From positions 186,001 to 250,000 of the forward strand of contig NZ_MRBK01000001.1 in assembly GCF_001969815.1 (NCBI RefSeq): a DNA stretch of 64,000 nucleotides, in the 5' to 3' direction. The DNA comes from Bacillus swezeyi (lineage in GTDB: Bacteria; Bacillota; Bacilli; Bacillales; Bacillaceae). Each line of letters opens with the position of its first letter. The first letter of the stretch is position 1. A program made the translations under genes and the position numbers. This document shows, one piece after another, positions 48,001-58,800 of the stretch. The notes beneath the pieces are model-generated. The model was not told the origin of the DNA and made no database searches. It saw only the letters and a list, made by a program, of their open reading frames with translations.

Positions 48001-51000
48001 CCTGGCTATATGATTCCGTCTCTGTTTATGCAATTAGACGAGCTTCCGCTCACAGGAAATGGAAAAGTGGACAGAAGAGCGCTGCCCGCACCTGACGCCG
48101 CACAAAGCGTGCAAACGGAATATACGGCACCGCGGAATGAGACAGAAGCCCGTCTTGCTGAGCTTTGGCAGGAAGTGCTCGGTATCTCTAAAGTCGGGGT
48201 GTATGACAATTTCTTTGAACTTGGCGGACATTCTTTAATCGGAATGACACTCATTGCCCGCATCCAGCAGGATATGGATATTGCTCTTCAGCTGAAAGAT
48301 TTGTTCCAGTCGCCGACAATCGAAAGCCTGGCAGAAATGGCAGCAGAAGCGGAGAAAAAATCGGCGGTCTATATTGGAGCGGCGGAAGAGCAGGAGACAT
48401 ACCCTGTATCATCAGCTCAAAAACGGCTTTATGTCCTCCAGCAGCTTGAAGGCGCCGAGAAAAGCTATAACATGCCAGCCGTTCTTCAACTCGAAGGGAA
48501 GCTTGAGTTAGGGCGGCTGGAAGCTGTTGTACAAAGTCTCATCTTGCGCCATGAAGCGTTCCGAACATCGTTTGAAATCAAGGACGGTGAACCTGTCCAG
48601 CGGATTTGGAAGAATATCGGGTTTACGATTGATGTAAAAGATGCAGATGAGCGGGAAGCCGAAAAGTTGATTGGAGCATTCATCAGGCCGTTCGATTTAA
48701 CTCAAGCGCCGTTATTCCGAATGAACATCATCCGTCTTGCAGAAGAAAAACACCTTTTGTTAGTCGATATGCACCATATGATTTCAGACGGTGCCTCAGT
48801 CAGCGTTCTGATTGAAGAGATGACAAGGCTGTATGCAGGAGACACGCTTGAACCGCTGCGGATTCAGTATAAAGACTATACGGTATGGCAGCAGAAGAAT
48901 CTGCAAACCGAACAGGATAACAATCATGAAGAATATTGGCTTAAGGAGCTGGCTGGCGAACTGCCCGTTTTGACGCTGCCGACAGACTATTCTCGTCCGG
49001 CCGTTCAGACGTTTGAAGGGGATCGTCTCAGCTTTGCGCTGAAACCGGAGCTGGTGCAGTCGCTGAGGAAGGTTGCACAGGAAACGGAATCGACCTTATA
49101 TATGGTGCTCCTTGCTTCATACAGCACGTTTTTATCCAAGCTCAGCGGGCAGAGCGACATTGTGGTCGGTTCTCCTGTTGCGGGAAGATCACATGCCGAT
49201 TTGCATAACATCATCGGTATGTTTGTCAATACATTGGCGTTGAGAACGCATCCGCAGGGAGAGAAAACTTTTGCCGGATTCTTGCAGGAAGTCAAAAAAA
49301 CGGTGCTTGGCGCATTTGAGCATCAAGACTACCCGTTTGAAGAGCTGGTCGAAAAATTGCACGTTGAGCGCGACATGAGCCGAAATCCGTTATTCGATGC
49401 GGTGTTTTCCATGCAAAATGCCGATTTGAAAGAATTAACAATGGAAGGGGTCACACTTCAGCCGTATGAATTTGAACATCAGACGGCCAAATTCGATCTG
49501 ACCCTGGCCGCAGCGGAAGAAGATGGGCTTGTCCGCTTTGAAATGGAATATAATACGGCTCTCTTTAAGCATGAATCAATCAAGCGCTGGAGCGGATATT
49601 GGCTTCATCTTCTTGAAGCTGTCGCGGAAAATCCGAATGTCCGCCTTTCAGAGATTTCTCTGTTGGGTGAAGCGGAAAAACGGCGGATTGTGAACGGATG
49701 GAATGACACCTCGCTTGACGTCCCGGCGGACAAAACGATTCACGAGCTGTTTGAAGCGCAAGCTCTCCGCACACCTGACCGCGGGGCTGCGGTGTACAAC
49801 GGCCGCAGGTGGACGTACAGAGAGCTTAACGCCCGCGCCAACCGCCTCGCCCGCCTGCTCATCGAAAAAGGGGCGCAGCCGGCCCAGCGGATCGGCATCA
49901 TGGTCAAGCCTTCGTTGGAAATGGCGGCCGGTGTGCTGGCGATTTTGAAAGCGGGAGCGGCTTATGTGCCGATCGATCCCGACTATCCGGCCCAGCGGAT
50001 CGAATATGTGCTGAAAGACAGCGGTGCGGAGCTGCTTTTGACGCAACCAGTTTTAGCCGTTCCTGAAGATTTCAACGGGGGAGTCATTCTGTTCGATTCC
50101 ATGCTGAATGGAGAACTGACAGATGAAGATGACATGAACCCGCAGTCAGGGGCGAAGCCCGACAACTTGGCGTACTTGATCTATACATCAGGGACGACAG
50201 GCGAGCCGAAAGGCGTCATGGTTGAACACCATTCACTCGTGAACCTGTGCTATTGGCATCATGATGCATTTGAGGTCACAGAACAGGATAAAAGCGCGAA
50301 ATACGCGGGCTTCGGCTTTGACGCATCCGTATGGGAGATGTTCCCGTACTGGATCGCCGGAAGTGAGCTCCACATCATCGATGAAGCGATTCGGATGGAT
50401 ATCGTCCGCCTGAATCAATATTTCGAAGAACACGGCATCACGGTCACATTCCTGCCGACACAGCTGTGCGAACAGTTTATGGAACTGGACAACCGTTCAC
50501 TGCGGGTGCTTTTGACTGGCGGAGACAAGCTGAAGCGGATTGAAAAGCGCGGCTACACGCTCATCAACAACTACGGCCCGACGGAAAACACGGTCGTTGC
50601 GACAAGCACGGCGATCGACCCTGATGAAGGGATGCTTTCAATCGGAAGACCGATCGCCAATACCCGGGCATATGTGCTTGGAGAAAACAATCAAGTACAG
50701 CCTGTCGGTGTCACGGGTGAACTGTGCATTGCCGGCCGCGGGCTTGCGCGCGGCTACTTGAACAAACCTGAGGAAACAGCGAAGCGCTTTACGGAAGATC
50801 CGTTTGTGCCGGGAGAGCGCATGTACCGGACGGGAGACGCGGTCAGATGGCTCGCGGACGGACGGCTTGAATATATCGGCCGGATCGACCAGCAGGTGAA
50901 AATCCGCGGCTTCCGGATTGAGCTTTCTGAAATTGAAGTCCAGCTTACACAGCTCGCTGAAGTCCAGGAGGCAGTCGTCGCCGATATCGAGGACGCCTAC

Positions 51001-52848
51001 GGCAATAAAGCGCTGTGCGGCTATGTCACATCAGCGGATCAGCTTGATACAGAAAACATGGCCCGTCAGCTTGCGAATGTGCTGCCAGACTACATGGTGC
51101 CGGCGTATTGGATGCAGCTCGATCATCTTCCGATTACGGCGAACGGAAAAGTCGACCGGAGGGCGCTTCCGCATCCTGACGTCGAAGCGAAGACAGCTGA
51201 ATACAAAGCACCGCGAACGGAGACGGAGCAGCTGTTGGCGGATGTTTGGCAAGAGGTTCTCGGCATTGAACGAATCGGAATCAGCGACAATTTCTTCACA
51301 CTCGGAGGAGATTCGATCAAAGGGATTCAAATGGCGAGCCGTCTGCAGCAGCACGGCTGGAAGCTTGAAATGAAAGAATTGTTCCAGCACCCGACAATCG
51401 AACAGATCAGCTCATATGTACAATCGGCTGATGATCAGCCGGTTGATCAAGGGCCTGTCGAAGGAGAGGTCGAACTGACGCCGATCCAGCGCTGGTTCTT
51501 TGAACGCGGCTTTACGAACCCACATCACTGGAATCAGTCGGTTATGCTTCATTCTCCGGCGGGATTTGACCCGGAATTTGCCGGACGGGCTTTAAGCAAG
51601 CTGATGGAACACCATGACGCCCTTCGCACCGTTTATAAACAAAAGGGAGAACGAATGGTTCAGTATAACAGAGGCCTTGAAGAAGCAGCGGTTCTTCCAG
51701 AAGTGATTCATTTCAATGAGTCCGGTGAAGAACTGGAAGCTGCCATTTTGCGGGAAGCCAATCGAGTTCAAAGCAGTATTGATTTATCCGAAGGACCGCT
51801 CTTGAAAGCGGCAATCTTTAAAACAGGTCAAGGCGACCACTTGCTGATCGTCATTCACCATCTCGTTGTTGACGGGATTTCATGGAGAATCCTGCTTGAG
51901 GATTTCGCTTCCGGCTATCTTCAGGCTGAAAAAGGAGAACCGATTGTTCTGCCGGAAAAATCTCATTCTTTCGCTGAATATGCAGATCGTCTTAAAGAAT
52001 ATGCCGGCTCCAAAGCCTTTGCAAAAGAAATCGGCTATTGGAAGGAGATCGAGAATGCCGCGTCAGCTCCGCTTTCTAAAGATTTTGAAGCAAGAGACGG
52101 CCGGATGTGCCACACGAAAACAGCGGAATTTTCCCTTTCCAAAGAACAGACTGAACAGCTGACGACAAAAGTTCATGAAGCATATCACACAGAAATGAAT
52201 GACATTTTACTTGCAGCTCTGGGCTTTGCGATAAAAGAGTGGACGGGGCAGGATGATTTACTCGTCAGCCTGGAGGGACACGGCCGGGAGGGTATTATCG
52301 ACGGCTTGAATATTTCCCGGACTGTCGGCTGGTTTACAAGCCAGTTCCCGGCGCTGATTCAGATGCGCCATGCTGATGATACAGGCTATCAAATCAAACG
52401 GATCAAAGAAGATTTGCGCCACATTCCGAATAAAGGGATCGGCTATGGCATTTATCGCTATTTGACGGAAGAAGGCAAACAGACAAAGCCGATAAAGCCG
52501 GAAATCAGCTTTAACTATTTAGGTCAGTTTACGGAAATGTCGGAATCCGGTCTGTTTTCAAGATCATCTATGCCGTCCGGCGACCCGCTGAGCCCTGACA
52601 CGGAAAAGCCGAATGTGCTCGATATCGTCGGTTTTATAGAAGACGGTGTTTTGACGATGTCGATTGTCTACAGCTCTTTGGAATTCAAAGAAACCACAAT
52701 CGCAGCAGTCGCCGACAGCTTTAAAGCATACTTATTGCAGCTGATTGATCATTGTTTAAATCAAGATGGAGACGAAATAACTCCAAGCGATCTAGGAGAT
52801 GACGATCTGACGCTTGAAGAACTTGATAAATTGATGGAGATTTTCTAA
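42097..52848 (+). CDS. lchAA: Lichenysin synthetase A (NRPS, modules 1-3: Gln-Leu-D-Leu)
   Basis: 3583 residues, domain order C-A-T-C-A-T-C-A-T-E. C1 (about 5-440, HHIISDG 137-143) is the lipid-initiating condensation domain that loads the 3-hydroxy fatty acid. A1 starts near 462, T1 Ser1007; C2 about 1063-1490 (HHLVSDG 1187-1193), A2 from 1505, T2 Ser2046; C3 about 2102-2530 (HHMISDG 2226-2232), A3 from 2548, T3 Ser3073 (LGGDSI); epimerase about 3125-3560 (HHLVVDG 3254-3260). Specificity residues read DAQDLGVVDK (Gln), DAFMLGMVFK (Leu) and DAWFLGNVVK (Leu, epimerised). Gln in module 1 distinguishes lichenysin from surfactin. AAAGGAGG precedes the ATG. Controlled by ComA boxes and a c-di-GMP riboswitch. 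Confidence 0.96.
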   Translation: MENTYYPLTHAQRRIWYTEKFYPATSVSNLSGFGKLKSESGIDPGILTEAIRQFVRTNETMRFRLMFDEEDEPKQYVAEHKPFEIEYFDAAKTGNVSEILKWGQAEARRPLPLYDNPLFKFAVVHISPVESWFFVKVHHIISDGISMTLLGNRITDIYLKLSNGETDLEAVQSSFTEHIQSELDYEDSKRFQKDKAYWNAQYEDIPEPLSLKQSDSNQICLDAVRLSKEISPALYKKIQAYCKDYNISVLSLFLSILHIYMHRVTGQTDVVLGTFMGNRTNAKEKQMLGMFVSTIPMKASLDAQQDFTAFVQERMKEQLKIIRHQKYPYNLLINDLRERQSHLNRLFAVSLEYQVMQWQQKGTISFLTEPIFSGSEVNDISIHVKERWDTGTLAIDFDYRQELFSAEEMVILYERLMTLLEDAINMPDKKIKDLDLIPEQEKQQLLKKASGSLTKYDKQMTLHGLFEQQAAKIPEKTALVFEGKQLSYRELNEQANRLARTLRKRGIGPDAPAAVLMERSERTITAILGILKAGGAYVPLDPSFPSERIQFMLKDSDAKVVITDKAFEADTAEVLSFSAALSETKESGNLPSSAGADHLAYIIYTSGTTGRPKGVMIEHRQVHHLVRGLQQALDTYDQANLKIAILAPFHFDASVQQIFTSLLLGKSLYIVPKRVVSDGRALSAYYRRHQIDVTDCTPSHLQLLIAADDLRGIKLRHMLVGGEALSRVATEKLLRLFAETAESVPSITNVYGPTETCVDASAFTIPHDGHFPYDTAYVPIGRPLGNNRFYILDENGALLPDGVEGELYIAGDGAGRGYLNLPDMTKEKFSADPFVPGYVMYRTGDMARWLPDGTVDFIGRKDDQVKIRGYRIELGEIESVLQQAPNTEKAVVLTRPGTAGGLEVCAYVVPKNGSAVSVHELREHLSIQLPDYMLPSYFVELGEMPLTPSGKVDRKALLRHEVKASGGTEYTAPRNDREEKIAHIWQEVLAAEKVGIFDQFFELGGHSLKAMTMLTKIHKTFGVEVPLQFLFEKPTVAALGQFVSEAEQNGFTAIEPAADSEDYPLSLAQQRIYIVSQLEGAGIGYNMPAAAMLEGILDLQRLEAAFQKLIERHEALRTSFVSVNGEPRQKIHQKVQFNIEIIQGGDKPVEQIMKSFVRRFDLSRAPLLRVGLVRLEESRHMLLFDMHHLVSDGVSISIILQELAGLYKGKALPEMRLHYKDYASWQREQAAGGYRREEEYWLSVFSGELPVLQLLTDEPRPAVQSFEGDRVSAVVPKEIKEKMIGLAEENGVTLYMVMLAAYNTLLAKYAGQEDVIVGTPTAGRSHSDLEGIVGMFVNTLAIRSKVDREKTFADLLHDVRETVLNAFEHQKYPFEWLAEKLNVPRDLSRHPIFDTMFILQNSIEDIPLLGDLRLSIHETNFNIAKFDLTLQAKEEHGELIFDLDYSTKLFKKDTAERMLAHYLNLLKDVTADPHRKIGDFSLLTEEETNRQLIAFNPGRSDYPREQTIVQQFEEQAAKAGGRPALQFADAVYSYTELNEKANQLARRLRERGVKTGTTAAILTARSAEMVVGILAVLKAGAAYVPIDPDHPEQRIKHFFHDSGASVLLTQKALKPLAEGAELAGDLVFLDDEQLYRGYAGNLYIPISPQTLANLTYTSGTTGTPKGNMVTHRNILRTVKNANYLEVLDSDIVLSISNYVFDAFMFDVFGSLLNGAKLVVVPKETILDMGRLADVLEKEKISVLMITTALFNLLVDMRPDSMRNLRRVLFGGERASVDHVRRALKAVGKGRLLHMYGPSESSVFATYHPVNDIPDNAQSVPIGKPVSNTEVLILDSAGKVQPAGVAGELCVGGDGLVRGYFNRPELTAEKFTAHPFKKDQKVYRTGDMARWLADGCLEFIGRIDHQVKIRGQRIELGEIEHHLLTHDMIQEAAVLAVDTESGDKMICAYIAADRELSSRELREHAALGLPGYMIPSLFMQLDELPLTGNGKVDRRALPAPDAAQSVQTEYTAPRNETEARLAELWQEVLGISKVGVYDNFFELGGHSLIGMTLIARIQQDMDIALQLKDLFQSPTIESLAEMAAEAEKKSAVYIGAAEEQETYPVSSAQKRLYVLQQLEGAEKSYNMPAVLQLEGKLELGRLEAVVQSLILRHEAFRTSFEIKDGEPVQRIWKNIGFTIDVKDADEREAEKLIGAFIRPFDLTQAPLFRMNIIRLAEEKHLLLVDMHHMISDGASVSVLIEEMTRLYAGDTLEPLRIQYKDYTVWQQKNLQTEQDNNHEEYWLKELAGELPVLTLPTDYSRPAVQTFEGDRLSFALKPELVQSLRKVAQETESTLYMVLLASYSTFLSKLSGQSDIVVGSPVAGRSHADLHNIIGMFVNTLALRTHPQGEKTFAGFLQEVKKTVLGAFEHQDYPFEELVEKLHVERDMSRNPLFDAVFSMQNADLKELTMEGVTLQPYEFEHQTAKFDLTLAAAEEDGLVRFEMEYNTALFKHESIKRWSGYWLHLLEAVAENPNVRLSEISLLGEAEKRRIVNGWNDTSLDVPADKTIHELFEAQALRTPDRGAAVYNGRRWTYRELNARANRLARLLIEKGAQPAQRIGIMVKPSLEMAAGVLAILKAGAAYVPIDPDYPAQRIEYVLKDSGAELLLTQPVLAVPEDFNGGVILFDSMLNGELTDEDDMNPQSGAKPDNLAYLIYTSGTTGEPKGVMVEHHSLVNLCYWHHDAFEVTEQDKSAKYAGFGFDASVWEMFPYWIAGSELHIIDEAIRMDIVRLNQYFEEHGITVTFLPTQLCEQFMELDNRSLRVLLTGGDKLKRIEKRGYTLINNYGPTENTVVATSTAIDPDEGMLSIGRPIANTRAYVLGENNQVQPVGVTGELCIAGRGLARGYLNKPEETAKRFTEDPFVPGERMYRTGDAVRWLADGRLEYIGRIDQQVKIRGFRIELSEIEVQLTQLAEVQEAVVADIEDAYGNKALCGYVTSADQLDTENMARQLANVLPDYMVPAYWMQLDHLPITANGKVDRRALPHPDVEAKTAEYKAPRTETEQLLADVWQEVLGIERIGISDNFFTLGGDSIKGIQMASRLQQHGWKLEMKELFQHPTIEQISSYVQSADDQPVDQGPVEGEVELTPIQRWFFERGFTNPHHWNQSVMLHSPAGFDPEFAGRALSKLMEHHDALRTVYKQKGERMVQYNRGLEEAAVLPEVIHFNESGEELEAAILREANRVQSSIDLSEGPLLKAAIFKTGQGDHLLIVIHHLVVDGISWRILLEDFASGYLQAEKGEPIVLPEKSHSFAEYADRLKEYAGSKAFAKEIGYWKEIENAASAPLSKDFEARDGRMCHTKTAEFSLSKEQTEQLTTKVHEAYHTEMNDILLAALGFAIKEWTGQDDLLVSLEGHGREGIIDGLNISRTVGWFTSQFPALIQMRHADDTGYQIKRIKEDLRHIPNKGIGYGIYRYLTEEGKQTKPIKPEISFNYLGQFTEMSESGLFSRSSMPSGDPLSPDTEKPNVLDIVGFIEDGVLTMSIVYSSLEFKETTIAAVADSFKAYLLQLIDHCLNQDGDEITPSDLGDDDLTLEELDKLMEIF
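49735..51390 (+). repeat. Module-3 copy of a long near-identical repeat (A3-T3)
   Basis: DNA for adenylation domain A3 and T3 of lchAA is nearly identical, including silent positions, to 60501-62165 in lchAB. Differences cluster in a short block at about 50030-50160. Both copies carry the same Leu code. Confidence 0.85.
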
Positions 52849-52868
52849 CAAAACATACGAGGTGCCTT

Positions 52869-55800
52869 ATGGGGAAACAAAAGATTCAAAAGGTGTATCC
52901 TTTAACACCGATGCAGGAAGGGATGCTGTATCATGCGATGCTTGATCCGGAATCTTCCTCTTATTTCACACAGCTCGAACTGTTCATAGACGGTGATTTT
53001 GATTTAGCGATTTTTGAAAAGAGCGTGAATCAGCTTGTGCGCTCTTTCGATATCCTTAGAACGGTTTTTGTTCATCAGCAATTGCAAAAGCCGCGCCAGG
53101 TCGTCCTGGCCGAACGGCAGGCGAAGGTTGCATTTGAGGATATTGCCGATTTGGACGAAAAACAGCAGACGATGCGCATCGGCCAATACAAAAAAGAAGT
53201 CCAGGCAGCCGGATTCAACCTGGCGAAAGATATGCTGTTTAAGGTGGCGGTCTTCCGGCTTGGCCATCAGCAATACCACATGATTTGGAGCAACCATCAT
53301 ATCGTGATGGACGGCTGGAGCATGGGCATATTGATGAAGCGGCTTTTTCAACATTATGAAGCGTTTCGTTCAAACCGTCCAGCTCCGATTGATCAAGGAA
53401 GGCCGTATGCAGACTATATTAAATGGCTCGGACGGCAGGACAGGGATGAGGCGTTATCCTATTGGGAGAAGCGTCTTGCCGACTTGGAGAGCCCGAGCGT
53501 CATCCCTGGCCGCAAAACATCTTCGGACCAAGAATCTTACCAAAACGAAGAACTTGCTTTCGTCTGGGACAAAGATATGGTGGATGCCGTCCAAAAGGCG
53601 GCAAACCGCTATAACGTAACGGCTCCCAATCTATTTCAGGCGATTTGGGGAGCGGTCCTTGCTAAATATAATGCGGCAGAAGACGTGGTGTTCGGCACGG
53701 TTGTGTCCGGACGCCCGGCGGAAATCAACGGCATCGAACATATGGCGGGATTGTTTATCAACACAATTCCCGTCCGTCTGAAGGTTGAAAAGCATGCATC
53801 ATTTGCCGAGCTTTTTAAACAGGCGCAGCAGCATGCGATTGAAGCGGAACAGTACGATTATCTGCCGCTTTATGATATTCAAAAGAAATCCGCGTTGGAC
53901 GGGCGTTTGATCAGCCATCTCGTTGCGTTTGAAAATTATCCGCTGGATCAAGAACTCGAAAACGGAACGATGACAGAGCGTCTCGGCTTTTCAATCAAGG
54001 CAGCCGGAGCTTTTGAACAAACGAATTACGATTTGAATCTGATCGTTTATCCGGGAACAGAATGGACGATTAAATGTAAATACAACAGTGCGGTTTATGA
54101 GGCCGCCTTCATTAAAAAGGCTGTGGAGCATCTAACAAGACTTGCCCGCATTGCGCTTTCAAATCCTGAATCAGAGGCGGGCAGCGCTGGACTTTTATCA
54201 GAAAGGGAACAAATAGCGCTGCTTGCATTTAATGACACGACAACGGACTATCCGCGGGAAAAAACGATCCCAGAGCTCTTTGAAGAACAAGCGGAACAGA
54301 CACCTGAAAAAACAGCCGTCGCCGCGGGCGAAAAAAGCCTTACATACCAAAGGCTGAATGAAAAAGCCAACCAGCTTGCGAGAAAACTGCAATCAAAAGG
54401 TCTGGTGCACGGCGGAGCCGCCGCCATCATGATGGAGCGTTCGCTTGAATCTGCCGTCAGCATGCTGGCAGTGCTGAAAGCAGGCGGTGTTTATGTACCG
54501 ATTGACCCAGGCTACCCTGAAGAGCGAATTCGCTTTTTGCTTGAAGACAGCGGCGCGAAAATCGTCATGACGAATCAAAGCACACAGGTTTCATTGGAAG
54601 GGTATGAGGTGATGGCCGCAGATACGGAGGACGCTGAAAGAGAAGATGCAGCCAACCTTGAATATATCAACAAGCCGAATGATCTCGCTTATTACATCTA
54701 TACATCAGGATCAACGGGCAAGCCAAAAGGCGTCATGGTGGAACACCGCAATATCGTCCGCCTCGTCAAAAATGCCGGCTATATCCCGCTGCACGAAGAC
54801 GTGCGCATGGCGCAGACGGGTGCGGTCAGCTTTGATGCCAGCACATTTGAGGTATTTGGCGCACTGTTAAACGGCGGGACTCTATACCCGGTGCCGAAAG
54901 AGACGCTCCTTGATGTAAGGCGTTTCCGGACATTTTTGGAGGAAAACCGGATCACGACGATGTGGCTGACCTCACCGCTCTTCAATCAGCTGGCCCGGCA
55001 AGATGCGGAGATATTTAAAAATTTAAGCGATTTACTGATTGGCGGAGATGCGCTCGTACCGGCAGTCGTCAACCAGGTTAAACGCGTGTCCCCCGGGCTC
55101 TCGCTTTGGAACGGATACGGCCCGACGGAAAATACAACATTTTCAACCTGTTTTTTAATCGATAAAGAATATGAGCGCACTGTTCCGATTGGGAAGCCGA
55201 TTGGAAATTCAACGGCGTATATTCTTGATCAACAAAACCAGCTTCAGCCAATCGGCGTACCGGGTGAGCTATGTGTCGGCGGAGACGGTGTGGCCCGCGG
55301 CTATTTGAACCAGCCTGAACTGACTGATGAAAAATTCGTCGGCGATCCGTTTGCCAAAGGAAAGCGGATTTACCGGACGGGCGACTTGGCAAAATGGCTT
55401 CCGGACGGAAATATCGAATTCCTCGGGCGGATTGATCATCAAGTCAAAGTCCGCGGCTTTCGGATCGAATTGGGAGAGGTTGAAGCAAGCTTGGCCAGGC
55501 TTGACGGCATCGCAGAAGCCGCTGCCGTCATACGGGAAAACAATGCAGGGGAAAATGAAATTTGCGCTTATTACACTGTCGCCCGGGCGAGGCCGGCGTC
55601 ACAGCTGCGGACAGAGCTTTCTCAATCACTTCCGGAGTATATGATGCCGTCTCATTTGATCGAACTTGAGAAAATGCCGCTGACGGCCAACGGAAAGATT
55701 GACAAACATAAGCTTCCGGCCCCTGAGGCTGAGGAAACGGATGCTGCATACAAAGCGCCGGAAAATGAAACGGAAGAAATCCTTGCTGCTATCTGGGAAG

Positions 55801-58800
55801 AAATTCTCGGCATCAAGCGCCCGGGAATCGACGACAATTTCTTCTCCGTCGGCGGACATTCTTTGAAAGCGATGATGCTGACTGCCAAAATACAGGAGCA
55901 GATGCAAAAAGAAGTTCCGATCAAGGTATTGTTTGAAAAACCGACGATTAGAGGGCTTGCGGCATTTCTAGAAGGTGAATCAAAAGAAGATGCGCCGCCG
56001 ATTGAGCCAGCGCCTCCAAAGCCTTATTATCCGGTGTCTTCAGCGCAAAGGCGCATGTACATTCTCAACCAGCTTGAAGAAGCGAGCACAAGCTACAACG
56101 TCCCGGCCGTGCTGCTTTTGGAAGGGGCATTGGACAAGGATCGTCTGGAATCCGCGTTTCAAGCTTTAATCAACCGCCATGAAACGCTCCGGACATCGTT
56201 TGAATTAATCGATGGAGAAATTGTTCAAAGCATCCGGCAAAACGTACCGTTTGAGCTGACGGCTTCTCAAGCCGAAGAAGCGGAAGCGGAAACGAAAATC
56301 AGCGGATTTATCCGGCCGTTTCAATTGAATCAGGCGCCGCTTGTGCGGGCGGAACTCGTTCAATTGGAAGAAAAACGCCATTTGCTTCTGATCGATATGC
56401 ATCACATTATTACCGACGGAAGCTCAACCGGAATTTTCATCCGCGATCTTGCCCGGTTCTACCATGGCGGCGATGCGCCGGCTCCTAAACTGCATTATAA
56501 AGACTTTGCCGTATGGCAAAACGATCAGGAGCGCCAAGGACAATTGAAAGAAGAGGAGCAATACTGGCTTGATGTTTTCAAAGGCGAGCTGCCTATGCTT
56601 GATCTGCCGTATGACTTCCCGCGTCCGGTAAAACGAAGCTTTCAAGGCGAGCGGGTTGTCTTTGGCATTGATCAGAAGCTTACAAATGAAATTAAGAAAA
56701 TGCTCTCTGAATCTGATGCAACGCTTTACATGTTCCTTTTGGCCGCATTCAATATCCTGATTTCCAAGTATGGATCACAAGATGATATTATCGTCGGATC
56801 ACCTGTGGCCGGGAGAACGCATCCCGATGTGAATGACATTCCGGGCATGTTTGTCAACACGCTGGCACTTCGCAATCGTCCTGAGGGAGAAAAAACATTC
56901 AAGCAATTTTTGCAGGAAGTCAAAGAAACAAGCCTGCAGGCATTTTCAAAGCAAAGCTACCCGCTTGAAGAGTTGATTGAAAAACTGCCATTGGCAAGGG
57001 ACACAAGCCGCAATCCATTGTTCAGCGTCTTTTTCAACATGCAAAATATGGATGTTCCAACATTGAAATTAGGAGATTTGCAGATTTCTTCCTACGCTGT
57101 ACGGCACCGCACCGCAAAGTTTGACCTGTCTCTTGAGGCTGTTGAACATGACGGGGAAATCGGTTTGAACTTTGACTATGCCGTCTCTTTATTTAAAGAA
57201 GAAACGATCAGGCGCTGGAGCAGCCACTTCTTGAACGTGATCAAAATGATCAGCGAAAATCCTGATATCAAGCTTCAAGATATCGAACTGCTGTCAGATC
57301 AAGAGTGGGAGATGCTGTTGGATGAAGCGAAACACTGTCAGGCAGAAAAGCTTGAAGAACGGCCGTTTCATGTGCTGTTTGCAGAACGGGCAGCCAAGAC
57401 GCCTGACCTGCCGGCCGTTGTTTGCGGAGAAACGAAACTCACATACCGGGAGCTTGAAGAGAGAGCAAATCAGACGGCGAATGTTCTGCGGGGAGAAGGC
57501 GTCGGAAAAGACGATATCGTGGGGATTATGATGGATCGTTCTGCAGATGTCATCGTCTCGATTCTTGGTGTAATGAAAGCAGGGGGCGCGTATTTGCCGA
57601 TTGATCCGGACATGCCGTCGGCAAGGGTGGAATATATGCTTGAAGACAGCGGAGCCCGCTGGCTGCTGACTGAGCCTTCCTATCAAACCGCACTTTCAGG
57701 TCAATATAAAGGCAAATTCATAGATATGGCAAAAGACACGCTGAATGCAAGCGCTGAACGCCCTCATTCAACCCATGACGGAGCGGGTCTCGCGTATATC
57801 ATCTACACATCCGGGACGACGGGCAATCCGAAAGGCGTTCAGCTGGAACACCGCAATCTTGTGAACTATGTTTCTTGGTTCAGCAGTGTAGCAGATTTGT
57901 CAGAGTCTGATAAAACAATGCTCTTGTCTTCCTATGCATTCGATCTCGGGTATACGAGCCTTTTCCCGGTGCTTCTTGCCGGAGGTGAGCTGCATCTTGT
58001 CCCGAAAGAAACATATACAGAACCGGAGCGGTTAAGCCATTATATCGGTGAACAGGGGATCACATATATCAAGCTGACGCCGTCGCTGTTCCATACGGTC
58101 GTTCAGCCGCAAAGCTTTGCTTTAACAAAGGGGCTCAAGTCATTGAGACTGATCGTACTTGGGGGAGAAAAAATCAATCCGGCCGATGTGATGCGCTTCC
58201 ATTCCAGCTATCCGAATGCCCGGTTTATCAATCATTACGGGCCGACGGAGACGACGATCGGGACAGTCGCGAAAGTGATCGATCGGGACGGGATTACCGA
58301 ATTTGCCAAACGCCCGACCATCGGACGGCCGATTTCGGGCGCCGGAGCCTTGGTATTGGACGCTTCCCGCCGCCTTGTGCCGCCCGGCGCGGCAGGCGAA
58401 CTGTATATTATGGGACAAGGACTTGCGAGAGGATATTTGAACAAACAAGAGCTGACTGCTGAACGGTTTGCTGAAAACCCTTATGCTCCCGGCGCGTTCA
58501 TGTACCAGACGGGAGACCTCGTACGCCGTCTGCCTGACGGAGAGATTGAATTTTTGGGACGGACGGATGATCAGGTGAAAATCCGCGGATACAGAATTGA
58601 ATTAAAAGAAATCGAAGATGCCTTGAAAGAGCTCGAAGATGTTGAAAGAGCGGTCGTTCTCGCTTTTGCGCCCGATTCCGGGCTGGAAGAGCTGTACGCC
58701 TATATTCAATCGAAAGGAAAGCCGTCAGCTTCTAACCTGAGGGAGCAGCTTTCTGAACGGCTGCCGTCATACATGGTGCCTTCATATTTCATTACGGTGG

